From NCBI GenBank assembly GCA_018267575.1, contig JAFDYF010000072.1, forward strand, positions 1-59,560: DNA of 59,560 nt, read 5' to 3'. Numbering within the stretch: position 1 is the first letter of the stretch; every line of letters starts with the position of its first letter. The stretch comes from Bacteroidota bacterium. GTDB taxonomy: Bacteria > Bacteroidota > Bacteroidia > Chitinophagales > Chitinophagaceae. The position numbers and the translations under genes are program-made. Below, piece by piece: positions 9,051 through 18,347 of the stretch. Below the pieces are notes generated by a model. The model saw only the letters and a program-made list of their open reading frames with translations, made no database searches and was not told where the DNA came from.

Positions 9051-12000
9051 TTAGGCGGCATCCTTGCCGTGACAGTTTTTATATTTTTTTCCGCTACCGC
9101 AAGGGCAGGGGTCATTCCGCCCAATCTTGGGGCCAACTTTTATTGGTTCTTGTTTCACGGGTTCTGAGGGATCATAATAATCAGGTCCTTCATTCACCAT
9201 TTCACGTCCATGGCTATCTGTTGAGGTGACCAGTTCATCCTTCCTCACCTTCATCTTGCTCATATCTGTTTTTTGTTCCCGGCCTTCTTTGAGTGGGGCA
9301 TTGGCTTGTTCAATCGGGATGGCGCTATGGCAAAGGAAGCTCACGATATCTTTGTTCACTTCACTGTCCATATGACGGAACAGGTCGAAGGCTTCCATTT
9401 TGTAAATGACCAATGGATCTTTCTGTTCCAGATAGGCCGTTTGTACACTCTGCTTCAGGTCGTCCATGGAGCGGAGATGTTCTTTCCAGGCATCATCAAT
9501 AATAGCAAGTGTGATTTGTCTTTCCACCGCATTCATCAATTCGCGGCCTTCTGTGCTGATGGTTTTTTGTAGGTTCGCCAGTACATTGATCGATTTCTTT
9601 CCATCAGTGAATGGTACCACCACATTTTCAATATGTCGGCCCTGTGTCAGTAGGATATTTTTGAACACGGGCAAAGATTGTTTCCGCAACTCTTCCTGTT
9701 TGCGCTCATAATTCTGTGTGGCTTCTGTATATAACCTTTCACTGAGTGCCGGTTCTGCATCTTTCAAAAAATCATCTTTGTCGATGCTGGTATCAATACC
9801 AAAATTAACGATGGAAGCCAATCGGAAACCTTCATAATCATCCATCCCTTTAAATGAGTTCACAAGTCCTTCGGCCACAATATAAAAGGCATTGTCGAGA
9901 TCCAATGCCAACCTTTCGCCAAATAAGGCATGGCTACGTTTTTTGTAAACCACATTACGCTGTTTGTTCATCACATCATCATATTCCAACAAGCGCTTAC
10001 GTATGCCAAAATTGTTTTCTTCCACTTTCTTTTGGGCTCTTTCAATGCTTTTGGTCACCATGCTATGCTGGATCACCTCACCATCCTTATAGCCCATTTT
10101 GTCCATCAACGAAGCAATGCGTTCACTTCCAAACATACGCATCAGATCATCTTCCAACGAAACGTAAAACTGCGTGGTACCGGGGTCGCCTTGACGTGCA
10201 GAACGGCCTCGCAACTGCCTGTCCACCCTTCTGGATTCATGGCGTTCCGTACCGATTATGGCCAAGCCTCCAGCTTCCTTTACACCAGGTCCCAACTTGA
10301 TATCCGTACCACGACCGGCCATATTGGTAGCAATGGTTACCGCACCAGCAAAACCGGCTTCAGCCACCACCTGCGCTTCCTTGGCATGCTGTTTTGCATT
10401 CAGTACATTATGCGGAATTTTTTTAACCGTAAGCATCTTGCCCAATAGTTCACTTACTTCTACTGAAGTAGTACCCACCAAGGAAGGTCGGCCTTCACTG
10501 CGCAACTTTTCAATCTCGTCAATAACCGATTTGTATTTTTCTCGTTTGGTCTTATATACTAAATCTTGATGGTCTTTTCGGATTGCGGGCCTATTAGTAG
10601 GGACCGTCACCACATCCAATTTGTAGATGTCCCAAAGCTCGGCAGCCTCTGTTTCCGCAGTACCCGTCATGCCACAAAGCTTATGATACATACGGAAATA
10701 GTTTTGCAGGGTTACTGTCGCGTAGGTTTGGGTAGCCGCTTCAATTTTTACATTTTCTTTTGCTTCGATGGCTTGGTGCAAACCATCGCTATATCTTCGT
10801 CCATCGAGGATACGGCCAGTTTGCTCATCCACAATTTTTACCTGACCATCCATCACCACATACTCTACATCCTTATCAAATAAAGTATAGGCTTTTAATA
10901 ATTGTTGTACTGTATGAATACGGTCTGCTTTTACTGCATAATCGTTTAGCAGCACTTCTTTTTGTTGCAATTTATCTTCTGGACTCAAATTGCTTTTTTC
11001 GATATCGGCCAGCTTTACGCCAATATCTGGGATGATAAAAAATTCCGGGTCTTCCCCTTCGCGGGTAATCATTTGGATGCCTTTATCGGTCAGGTCAACC
11101 GAATTATTTTTTTCATCAATTTGGAAAAACAACTCCTCATCCACTATGGGCATTTGTTTCTGCTGGTCGGCCAAATAATAGTTCTCCGACTTCTGCAATT
11201 TTACACGGATGCCCGGCTCACTGAGGTATTTAATCAAAGGACCTGATTTAGGCAAACCACGGTAGGCCCGCATCAAAGCCAATCCACCATCTTTCGGGTC
11301 ATCGTTCCCTTCTGCAATTTTTTTCTTTGCTTCGTTTAAAAAATGGTTGGTCACTTTTTTCTGGGCATCAATCAGTTTTTCTACCCTTGATTTTAAAATA
11401 TGGTATTGCTGGTCATCGCCCTTGGGCACGGGCCCCGATATGATCAAAGGCGTTCTCGCATCATCGATCAATACACTATCCACCTCATCCACCATCGCAT
11501 AATGGTGTTTACGCTGCACCATTTCATCTGGGCTATGCACCATATTGTCACGCAGATAATCAAAACCAAATTCGTTATTGGTACCATAAGTGATATCCGC
11601 AGAATAAGCCTTGCGCCGGGCCTCGCTATTGGGTTCATGTTTATCAATACAATCCACACTGATACCAAGCCATTCAAATATAGGACCGTTCCATTCGGAG
11701 TCACGACGTGCCAGGTAATCATTCACGGTTACAATGTGCACGCCCTCGCCAGCCAATGCATTTAAATAAGCAGGAAGGGTAGAGACCAAGGTTTTACCCT
11801 CACCAGTTGCCATTTCGGCAATCTTTCCCTCATGCAGCACGATACCACCAATCAACTGCACATCATAGTGCACCATGTTCCAGGTAATCTGGCCACCAGC
11901 CGCCATCCAAGTATTTTTATGGATAACACGATCCCCATCAATCTTAACATGGTCGCGTTTGATACTGAGGTCCCGATCAAATTGGGTTGCGGTGGAAACC

Positions 12001-12383
12001 ATTTCTGTGTTTTCCATAAAGCGACGGGCCGTTTCTTTCACCACGGCAAAGGCTTCGGGCAGCAATTGCTTCAATATAGCCTCAATTTCCTTATCACGGT
12101 CTTTTTTCAGTTCATCTATCTGGTTGTATATAACATCTTTCCCGCTGATATCACTAAAGGGAAGTTCTTCCGCCTTTTTGTTCAGTTCGGCAATTTCAGT
12201 ATCGATTTTGCTCAGGTGGTCGGCAATCCTTTTTTTGAACTCAACCGTTTTGCCCCTCAATTCATCGTTGCTGAGTGATTCGTAGCTTGCAAAATGGTTG
12301 TTGATTTCTCCAACAAGGGGTTGGATGATCTTAATATCCTTTTGCGATTTATTGCCTCCAAATAGTTTCGAAAAAATGCTCAT
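9051..12383 (-). CDS. secA: Preprotein translocase ATPase SecA
   Basis: This is the motor ATPase that drives unfolded preproteins through SecYEG. It has 1110 residues, longer than the roughly 900 of E. coli, as is usual in Bacteroidota where the N-terminal and nucleotide-binding regions carry insertions. Visible elements are Walker A in MATGEGKTLVSTLPAYL (about residues 191-207), the DEAD-like MVDEVDSVLIDDARTPLIISG, the helicase motif RQLRGRSARQGDPG, and a C-terminal SEC-C zinc motif DPCPCGSGKKYKNCHG. The gene begins with ATG at 12383 and is transcribed alone, divergent from the Fe-S subunit gene. Identification is secure. Confidence 0.98.
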   Translation of the reverse strand: MSIFSKLFGGNKSQKDIKIIQPLVGEINNHFASYESLSNDELRGKTVEFKKRIADHLSKIDTEIAELNKKAEELPFSDISGKDVIYNQIDELKKDRDKEIEAILKQLLPEAFAVVKETARRFMENTEMVSTATQFDRDLSIKRDHVKIDGDRVIHKNTWMAAGGQITWNMVHYDVQLIGGIVLHEGKIAEMATGEGKTLVSTLPAYLNALAGEGVHIVTVNDYLARRDSEWNGPIFEWLGISVDCIDKHEPNSEARRKAYSADITYGTNNEFGFDYLRDNMVHSPDEMVQRKHHYAMVDEVDSVLIDDARTPLIISGPVPKGDDQQYHILKSRVEKLIDAQKKVTNHFLNEAKKKIAEGNDDPKDGGLALMRAYRGLPKSGPLIKYLSEPGIRVKLQKSENYYLADQQKQMPIVDEELFFQIDEKNNSVDLTDKGIQMITREGEDPEFFIIPDIGVKLADIEKSNLSPEDKLQQKEVLLNDYAVKADRIHTVQQLLKAYTLFDKDVEYVVMDGQVKIVDEQTGRILDGRRYSDGLHQAIEAKENVKIEAATQTYATVTLQNYFRMYHKLCGMTGTAETEAAELWDIYKLDVVTVPTNRPAIRKDHQDLVYKTKREKYKSVIDEIEKLRSEGRPSLVGTTSVEVSELLGKMLTVKKIPHNVLNAKQHAKEAQVVAEAGFAGAVTIATNMAGRGTDIKLGPGVKEAGGLAIIGTERHESRRVDRQLRGRSARQGDPGTTQFYVSLEDDLMRMFGSERIASLMDKMGYKDGEVIQHSMVTKSIERAQKKVEENNFGIRKRLLEYDDVMNKQRNVVYKKRSHALFGERLALDLDNAFYIVAEGLVNSFKGMDDYEGFRLASIVNFGIDTSIDKDDFLKDAEPALSERLYTEATQNYERKQEELRKQSLPVFKNILLTQGRHIENVVVPFTDGKKSINVLANLQKTISTEGRELMNAVERQITLAIIDDAWKEHLRSMDDLKQSVQTAYLEQKDPLVIYKMEAFDLFRHMDSEVNKDIVSFLCHSAIPIEQANAPLKEGREQKTDMSKMKVRKDELVTSTDSHGREMVNEGPDYYDPSEPVKQEPIKVGPKIGRNDPCPCGSGKKYKNCHGKDAA

Positions 12384-12473
12384 AGTATCTTTAGTTGATG
12401 AAAATTGCTGCTCAATGGCTGATCATGTCAAAAAAAATGCTACAATGCATTGTAAGCCAAATTGGCAGGGTTG

Positions 12474-12481
12474 CAAAGGTA
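12474..12481 (-). promoter_or_regulatory. Candidate Bacteroidota -7 box for secA
   Basis: The minus strand reads TACCTTTG, a full match to the Bacteroidota -7 consensus TAnnTTTG. It would give an mRNA leader of roughly 80-90 bases. No good -33 element was found at the right distance. The whole secA/sdhB gap (12384-12808) contains no credible gene; apart from promoters I see nothing in it. Confidence 0.4.
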
Positions 12482-12758
12482 AGAAAAAGGGATATTGGGT
12501 GGGAATGATATTGCAAGTTTTCCGTTTCTTGTTTCTGGTAACCAACTCCTGATACAAATGCAGCTTGCACGACTTGTTTAATAGTAATTATACATTTGAC
12601 CTCAAGTATAATAAAAGAAATCTTAAAAATTCCGAAAACGTATATTTTCGGTTGTGCCATATGCTTTTGTATCCATTGATAAAATGAGTCACTGAAATGT
12701 TGACTGCCTTGTATTCCACATCGGAATGTACAGCCGTTACAAATTACTAATTCCTCAA

Positions 12759-12792
12759 TTTGTTAATTATTCGCAACGTTTTTGTAGTTTTG
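12759..12792 (+). promoter_or_regulatory. Candidate Bacteroidota promoter for the iron-sulfur subunit gene
   Basis: A -33-like TTTG at 12759-12762 is followed 22 bases later by TAGTTTTG at 12785-12792, which matches the -7 consensus TAnnTTTG. A transcript would begin near 12798. That leaves a very short leader to the first ATG (12809) and about 26 bases to the second (12824), which favours the second. Confidence 0.5.
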
Positions 12793-12808
12793 GTCTTTCT
12801 ACTATCAT

Positions 12809-13570
12809 ATGCAACATTACTCGATGAACCTCACACTAAAAGTGTGGCGCCAGAAAAACAAGGATACCAAAGGAAATTTTGAGACCTATACCGTAAACAA
12901 TATATCCTCCGAGATGTCTTTTCTCGAAATGATCGATGTGCTGAACGAGCAAATGATCCGCGATGGCAAGGATCCCATTGCTTTTGATCATGACTGTCGC
13001 GAAGGGATCTGCGGTATGTGTTCGCTGTATATAAATGGTAAGCCGCATGGCCCTTGGGCCGGCACTACCACTTGCCAACTCCATATGCGTGCTTTCAAGG
13101 ATGGCGATACCATTGTCATCGAACCTTGGAGAGCTGGCCCATTCCCGGTAATCAAAGATTTGATTGTGGACCGGTCTTCCTTTGACCGTATCATACAAGC
13201 TGGAGGTTTTATTTCGGTGAACACCGGTAATGCCGTTGATGCGAATGCTACATTGATTGAAAAAGATCTTGCCGATGCCTCTTTTGCAGCAGCGGCCTGT
13301 ATTGGCTGTGGTGCCTGCGTGGCTGCATGTAAAAATAGTTCTGCAATGTTGTTTGTTTCTGCCAAAGTTTCCCATTTGGCTCTCTTGCCACAAGGTGCAC
13401 CCGAGCGCAGGAACAGGGCATTGGATATGGTGGCTCAAATGGATAAGGAGGGTTTTGGCTCCTGTACGTCTACAGGTGCATGTGAGGCTGTTTGCCCCAA
13501 AGAAATCCCCATTACCTATATTGCACGCCTCAACAATGAATACTTGGGTGCAGGGTTGTTGTCGGAGTAA
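12809..13570 (+). CDS. sdhB: Succinate dehydrogenase/fumarate reductase iron-sulfur subunit, solitary
   Basis: This subunit passes electrons from the flavoprotein to the membrane anchor of complex II. The 253-residue protein has the [2Fe-2S] ligands Cys-63, Cys-68, Cys-71 and Cys-89 in a plant-ferredoxin-type motif (CREGICGMC). Two further motifs, [11 protein letters not shown] and [12 protein letters not shown], bind the [4Fe-4S] and [3Fe-4S] clusters. ATG at 12824 (MNLTLKVW) is an equally good or better start. Normally sdhC-sdhA-sdhB form one operon. Here the upstream 425 bases are non-coding with a promoter, and the downstream gene is unrelated, so the gene is separated from its partners or is an extra copy. 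Confidence 0.93.
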   Translation: MQHYSMNLTLKVWRQKNKDTKGNFETYTVNNISSEMSFLEMIDVLNEQMIRDGKDPIAFDHDCREGICGMCSLYINGKPHGPWAGTTTCQLHMRAFKDGDTIVIEPWRAGPFPVIKDLIVDRSSFDRIIQAGGFISVNTGNAVDANATLIEKDLADASFAAAACIGCGACVAACKNSSAMLFVSAKVSHLALLPQGAPERRNRALDMVAQMDKEGFGSCTSTGACEAVCPKEIPITYIARLNNEYLGAGLLSE

Positions 13571-13620
13571 TAAAAAGATTTTTTTGTACTTAGCATAGAA
13601 ACACTATTCAACATTGTTGC

Positions 13621-13660
13621 AGCCTGTCCCGACGATTGGCGGGATCGCACACTTGTGCAG
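13621..13660 (+). repeat. Dispersed hairpin repeat, copy 1
   Basis: The core is a TCCCG/CGGGA stem around an eight-base loop, followed by TCGCAC. The first 30 bases match 26 of 30 positions at 45412-45441. It lies in the 265-base gap between sdhB and the GH13 gene, which otherwise holds no recognisable feature. It could be a mobile or REP-like intergenic element. Confidence 0.6.
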
Positions 13661-13835
13661 TTATATTTCTATTGGACAGCCCAGCCATTAATTTTTTTAG
13701 TGGATACGATGAATGTGAACCTTCTTCACATATAAAACAATCCACATCAGCTAGTTTTTATCCAGTTTCACGCATCTTTGTTTATGGAATTCATATCAGG
13801 CTATCTGCTTGTTTTTTCATGCTCAACCATTAGTC

Positions 13836-15215
13836 ATGCAAAAAAAAATCTTTTATTTAGTTGTAGTTTTTCTTAGCATTTGTGTAATACCCGTTTCTGC
13901 CCAAAACAAAAATGGCAATATAAAATCGGATACCACTACCATCCGACATCCGCTCTGGAGCTATCAATCAAATATGTATGAAGTGAACCTTCGCCAATAT
14001 ACCAGTGCTGGTACATTTAAAGCATTTGCGAAATCTTTGCCCCGCTTAAAAAAAATGGGTGTTGAAATATTATGGTTCATGCCCATAACACCCATTGGTT
14101 TGGAAGGTAGAAAAAGCAGTCCTGCAGATTTGGGATCCTACTATGCCGTAAAAGATTATTATGCGGTGAATCCCGATTATGGTACACTCGATGATTTTAA
14201 AGCACTCGTGATACAGGCTCATGCCATGGGGTTTAAAGTGATTACGGATTGGGTTCCCAATCATACATCACCGGACAATCCCTGGATCAAAAACCACCCT
14301 GATTTTTATAAGAAAGATAGCTTGGGCCAGCCTGCCATCCCTTTTGATTGGAGCGATACACGACAATTGGACTATAATAACCCTGAATTGAGGGACAGTA
14401 TGACAGCCGCCATGAAATGGTGGTTGACCAATACGGATATTGATGGCTTCCGTTGTGATGTGGCTTGGAACGTGCCAGACGATTATTGGAAAGTGGCCAT
14501 TGCCCAACTACATAAAATCAAAAATGTTTTTATGTTGGCAGAAGGGGAGAAACCGGGCCTACATTTGGCTGGTTTTGACGAAACCTATCCTTGGAGCGTG
14601 ATGAATGTGGCTTATGGCATTTATTCGGGCAAAACAAATATCCATCAACTGGATTCCATAATTGATTATAACGCTCATATATATCCCAAAAACGTTTTTC
14701 GGCTTTATTTTACTACCAACCATGATGAGAATAGTTGGAACGGTACTGAATTTGAACGTTTCGGGGAAGGCTATAAAACTTTTGCTGTTTGGGCATTTAC
14801 CATGAGAAATAGTGTGCCATTGATTTATAGCGGACAGGAAGAACCCAACAAAAAACGCTTACAGTTTTTTGTAAAAGACACCATCGAATGGAAACATTAT
14901 GCATTGGCTTCCTTTTATCGCACCCTCAATAAACTACGCAGAGCAAATCCGGCATTGGCTGCCAATGCCGATTACAAAAGGATTAAGGTCGGTGACGAAA
15001 ACTCCGTATTCGCCTATCTAAGACAAAAAGGAAACCATAAAGTATTGGTGATACTCAATTTCTCTGGTGCAGAACAAACAGTCAAATTGAAGGAAGCTTT
15101 TTTAAAAGGGTCTCCCTTAAATGTTTTTTCAGAAAAGCATGAAAAATTGGGTCCATCGGTTCCTTTGCATGTAGAACCTTGGGGGTATCTGCTTTATGAT
15201 TATAATGCGAAATAG
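13836..15215 (+). CDS. Secreted alpha-amylase family (GH13) glycoside hydrolase
   Basis: This is a 459-residue enzyme when started at ATG 13836, which gives a clean signal peptide ending VSAQ (residue 23); an upstream ATG at 13809 would add nine residues. The GH13 catalytic regions are all present: region I DWVPNHT (about 138-144), region II GFRCDVA with nucleophile Asp-208, region III LAEGE with acid/base Glu-236, and region IV TNHDENS with Asp-297. A C-terminal beta domain follows. It probably acts on alpha-glucans in the periplasm or at the surface. The exact specificity is not determined. The next two genes phosphorylate gluconate and glucose. Confidence 0.9.
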   Translation: MQKKIFYLVVVFLSICVIPVSAQNKNGNIKSDTTTIRHPLWSYQSNMYEVNLRQYTSAGTFKAFAKSLPRLKKMGVEILWFMPITPIGLEGRKSSPADLGSYYAVKDYYAVNPDYGTLDDFKALVIQAHAMGFKVITDWVPNHTSPDNPWIKNHPDFYKKDSLGQPAIPFDWSDTRQLDYNNPELRDSMTAAMKWWLTNTDIDGFRCDVAWNVPDDYWKVAIAQLHKIKNVFMLAEGEKPGLHLAGFDETYPWSVMNVAYGIYSGKTNIHQLDSIIDYNAHIYPKNVFRLYFTTNHDENSWNGTEFERFGEGYKTFAVWAFTMRNSVPLIYSGQEEPNKKRLQFFVKDTIEWKHYALASFYRTLNKLRRANPALAANADYKRIKVGDENSVFAYLRQKGNHKVLVILNFSGAEQTVKLKEAFLKGSPLNVFSEKHEKLGPSVPLHVEPWGYLLYDYNAK

Positions 15216-15218
15216 TGA

Positions 15219-15275
15219 GAGGGTGAAAGGCATAAGGTATAGGGTTTAAGGTATGGGGCATATGGTTTTAATAAT
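15219..15275. repeat. Low-complexity G-rich spacer words
   Basis: Words such as AAGGCATAAGGTATAGGG and TTTAAGGTATGGGGC are repeated with small changes. They resemble the reverse complement of words in the nuoB/nuoC spacer. The stretch separates the GH13 gene from the gluconokinase gene and shows no promoter or hairpin I can support. Confidence 0.4.
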
Positions 15276-15333
15276 TTTACTTTCTGTTTGATGCTGACAC
15301 CAATCCATCCAACATTTTATCAAAACACGAACC

Positions 15334-16815
15334 ATGCAAGCCATCATTGGGGTAGATATAGGCACTACAAATAGCAAGGCCCTTGTTTTTACAAAGCAAG
15401 GCATGGCCATAGCAACGGCGAATGCGAATTACCCACGCATTTCACCAAAAGCTGGTCAGGATGAGATCGATCCGCAATTGATTTTGGATGCAGTTATTAC
15501 TGTAATCAAAACGGTAATGGAAAAAGCTGGAACCAAAGTTGAAATAGCGGGTATTGGTTTTAGCTCGGCCATGCATAGTCTGATGGTCGTTGACCAAGAA
15601 GGTAAACCGCTTACTAATCTAATTACTTGGGCTGATTTGAGAGCTGCACAAAAAGCAGATGAAATAAAAAATACCGAGCTTGGAAATCATATTTATGAGC
15701 AAACAGGAACGCCAATCCATGCCATGTCCCCTCTTTGTAAAATAGGATGGATGAAAGAACAGCAGCCTGACATTTTTTTGAAGGCGGATAAATTTATAGG
15801 CATCAAGGAGTATATCTGGTTTCAGTTTTTTGGTAAATACCAGATTGATTATTCCATTGCCGCGGCAACTGGGCTATTCAATATTTATGGGTTTCATTGG
15901 CATGATGAATCTTTGAAGTTGGCGGGGATTGATGCTGAAAAACTTTCTGTACCAGTGCCGCCCACCCATTCAGAAACAAGACTATCAAAAAAATATAAAG
16001 ACCTATTGCAACTGAAACAGGATATTCCCTTTATTATAGGTGGGAGTGATGGTTGTTTGGCAAACCTCGGTAGTAATGCTATTCAAGAAGGCGTGGCATC
16101 CTTGACTATCGGCACGAGTGGCGCCATCCGGATGGCTACCTCAAAACCGAGGCATGATCCACAGCAAAGGGTTTTTAATTATATTCTCACTGAGGACATT
16201 TACATCTCCGGTGGTGCAACCAATAATGGCGGCGCCGTATTGCAATGGTATATCAAAAATTTTATGGGTACGGCGATGGATAATGAGAAAGATTTCTCGA
16301 ATGCCATTGAATCGATCAATCAAGTGCCTACAGGATCGGATGGACTTATTTTTCTGCCCTATCTTTTTGGGGAGAGAGCGCCTATTTGGGACGCACATGC
16401 AAAAGCGGTTTTCTTTGGCATCAGTCCCCAACATAGCCAAACGCATTTTTTGCGAGCCGTTATCGAAGGGATTTCATTGGCGCTTTATCAAATCGCCATT
16501 TCCTTGGAAGAAACCAATGGGGAGATTAAAATAGTATATGCTAGTGGTGGCTTCATTCGCTCTGGGGCTTGGTTACAAATTTTGGCTGATGTTTTTAATA
16601 AAGAAATCATTGTTTCCGAAATTGCAGATGCCTCTGCAATTGGGGCAGCCATCATGGGCTTTTATGCCTTGGGACTGATTGATAGCATTGATGTATTTAA
16701 ACCCGACATGCAAGATGCACAGAAATATATCCCGGATTCGGATAGGCATAAAGTGTATATGAAAAGCCTCGACCAATTTTCAAGGCTTTATAATAAATTG
16801 AAGGACGAATTCTAA
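15334..16815 (+). CDS. gntK: FGGY-family carbohydrate kinase, probably gluconokinase
   Basis: FGGY kinases phosphorylate sugars and polyols; this branch most resembles gluconokinase (gluconate to 6-phosphogluconate). The protein has 493 residues. It opens with the phosphate-binding motif GVDIGTTNSKALVF, followed by TWADLRA and the middle segment GGSDGCLANLGS then LTIGTSGAIRMAT. The C-terminal adenosine-binding region is IVYASGGFIRSGAW. The start is ATG at 15334. Only 10 bases separate its stop from the ATG of the glucokinase gene, so the two are likely one operon feeding the pentose phosphate pathway and glycolysis. Xylulokinase activity cannot be excluded. Confidence 0.8.
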   Translation: MQAIIGVDIGTTNSKALVFTKQGMAIATANANYPRISPKAGQDEIDPQLILDAVITVIKTVMEKAGTKVEIAGIGFSSAMHSLMVVDQEGKPLTNLITWADLRAAQKADEIKNTELGNHIYEQTGTPIHAMSPLCKIGWMKEQQPDIFLKADKFIGIKEYIWFQFFGKYQIDYSIAAATGLFNIYGFHWHDESLKLAGIDAEKLSVPVPPTHSETRLSKKYKDLLQLKQDIPFIIGGSDGCLANLGSNAIQEGVASLTIGTSGAIRMATSKPRHDPQQRVFNYILTEDIYISGGATNNGGAVLQWYIKNFMGTAMDNEKDFSNAIESINQVPTGSDGLIFLPYLFGERAPIWDAHAKAVFFGISPQHSQTHFLRAVIEGISLALYQIAISLEETNGEIKIVYASGGFIRSGAWLQILADVFNKEIIVSEIADASAIGAAIMGFYALGLIDSIDVFKPDMQDAQKYIPDSDRHKVYMKSLDQFSRLYNKLKDEF

Positions 16816-16825
16816 AATTATTGTG

Positions 16826-17875
16826 ATGAATAAGGATAGCCGTTTGCAGATCAATTTTGCATTTTCAAAAAATGAGGACAATGCTGGTAAGGAAATGACC
16901 GTGTTGGCTGCTGATGTGGGCGGCACCAAAACCAATCTGGCCTTATACAAAATGGCTGGTGAAAATTTTCAACTGCAGCTTGAAAAAACCTATCATTCCG
17001 CTCAATACTCCGGCTTTACCGAAATCATCAGCACATTTCTTTCGGAAAACCAATTGGCCTTATCGGACCGGTTCTGTGCAGGTGTGGCTGGCCCCATTAT
17101 GAATGGGAAGGTACAGATCACCAATCTGGATTGGGCAATCGATACGGAAGAAATAAAATCCAAAACATCGATAAAGTCAGTTAGTCTGATCAATGATCTG
17201 GAGGCAACGGCTTACGGTCTTGCTGGGCTGACTCAAAATGATATTATCACCCTACATGCCGGCGATGAAAGCATTAAAGGAAATATCGCCATTATTGCAC
17301 CGGGCACGGGACTCGGCGAAGCGGGAATGTATTGGGATGGCAATGTCTATCATCCGTTTCCTACAGAAGGAGGGCACTCGGAATTTAGTCCACGTACTGA
17401 TTTGGATATTGACCTATTCCGTTTCCTGCAAAAGAAATATGGTATTGTCAGTTGGGAAAAAACGGTAGCTGGGCCAGGCATACATGATATGTATCTCTTT
17501 CTTCGAGAAAAAAGAAATATCGCTGAACCCAATTGGCTGAGTGATGCGTTGAATACGGATGACCCTTCAGCCGTGATTAGTCATGCTGCGCTGGAAGAAA
17601 AGGATATCGTTTGCATGGAAACCTTGGATCTTTTTGTCCGTTATCTGGCGAGGGAATCGGCCAGTCTGGTATTGAAGATGAAAGCCACGGGCGGTCTTTA
17701 TTTGGGAGGCGGTATTCCACCGAAAATTGCAAAACTGCTGTTGAAAGAAACATTTTATAAAGAATATATCGACTGCGATCGCATGCAACATTTGCTTGAA
17801 CCAGTACCTATCCATATTATCAGCAATGAAAAAACGGCCTTGATAGGTGCGGCTTGGTATGGAGGGATGAGCTGA
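16826..17875 (+). CDS. glk: Glucokinase (Glk family)
   Basis: It phosphorylates glucose to glucose 6-phosphate. From ATG 16826 the protein has 349 residues. The ATP-binding motif LAADVGGTKTNLALY begins only at about residue 28. The first 23 residues are therefore a non-conserved extension, and the internal Met of MTVLAADVGG could be the true start. Other motifs are the sugar-binding SLINDLEATAYGL, GPGIHDMY and, near the C-terminus, LYLGGGIPPKIA. A GTG lies directly before the ATG. It probably forms an operon with gluconokinase. Confidence 0.9.
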   Translation: MNKDSRLQINFAFSKNEDNAGKEMTVLAADVGGTKTNLALYKMAGENFQLQLEKTYHSAQYSGFTEIISTFLSENQLALSDRFCAGVAGPIMNGKVQITNLDWAIDTEEIKSKTSIKSVSLINDLEATAYGLAGLTQNDIITLHAGDESIKGNIAIIAPGTGLGEAGMYWDGNVYHPFPTEGGHSEFSPRTDLDIDLFRFLQKKYGIVSWEKTVAGPGIHDMYLFLREKRNIAEPNWLSDALNTDDPSAVISHAALEEKDIVCMETLDLFVRYLARESASLVLKMKATGGLYLGGGIPPKIAKLLLKETFYKEYIDCDRMQHLLEPVPIHIISNEKTALIGAAWYGGMS

Positions 17876-17883
17876 CTGTTTTG

Positions 17884-18111
17884 GGGAATTGGGAATTGGG
17901 GATTGGGTTGAAAAGTTGATTAGTCGAAAGGTTGAAGTTTGCTTTTACCGGTTTTAAATTCAAACTTTCACCACATAGGCACAATAGGGTCATAGGATGC
18001 ATAGCTATGTGAAGCTATGTTTCTATGATCCTATGTGGTGAATTTTTTAAAAGATTCAAAATTGTAAAGGATAAACAATTACTAATTCCAAAACCCCAAT
18101 TCCCAATCCCC
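17884..18111. repeat. Inverted-repeat spacer module with internal imperfect palindrome
   Basis: A GGGAATTGGGAATTGGGG-type word at 17884-17908 has its reverse complement, CCCCAATTCCCAATCCCC, at 18094-18111. Between them, 17969-18040 forms an imperfect palindrome with perfect outer arms CACCACATAGG/CCTATGTGGTG. The left word is followed by TTGAAAAGTTGATTAGTCG, which recurs in a variant at 59186-59222. The module fills most of the glk/rpsA gap. A separate word at 18131-18155 (CTTTGCGCTCTTTGCGTGAAAC) belongs to the same class as words at 21761-21790 and 59340-59358. Confidence 0.55.
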
Positions 18112-18207
18112 ACAACCTCGGTACTTTATCTCCTTTGCGCTCTTTGCGTGAAACAAAAAGCATTGCTCCCCAACCACTTGCCGCTAATAAACCCATGGCT
18201 GAATAGC

Positions 18208-18229
18208 ATTCAACCGTACAAGAGTGCGA
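18208..18229 (-). repeat. Dispersed hairpin repeat family, partial inverted copy
   Basis: The reverse complement of these 22 bases matches 45436-45457 at 20 of 22 positions (TCGCACTCTT..ACGGTTGAAT). The following bases on the plus strand repeat GCAAGAGTGC and end near a CCGAT-like word. This is therefore a rearranged or partial copy of the element seen at 45412 and 13621. Confidence 0.5.
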
Positions 18230-18308
18230 CGCAAGAGTGCTTGATCGGAGTTACTGCTGCCGGTACCATAAAACCCCTTGAAAATCTGGTAGAAAACGAT
18301 AATTTTCT

Positions 18309-18316
18309 TATCTTTG
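18309..18316 (+). promoter_or_regulatory. Candidate Bacteroidota -7 box for rpsA
   Basis: TATCTTTG matches the -7 consensus TAnnTTTG and is placed so that transcription would start about 25 bases before the rpsA ATG. No convincing -33 element was found at the usual distance. Confidence 0.5.
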
Positions 18317-18347
18317 CAGCCCGAATTTTAAAACCTTCGGTTATATC

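Noticed and set aside
12836..13438. A 200-codon minus-strand frame across the iron-sulfur subunit gene
   Set aside because: The plus-strand frame carries all cluster-binding motifs; the antisense frame has no family features.
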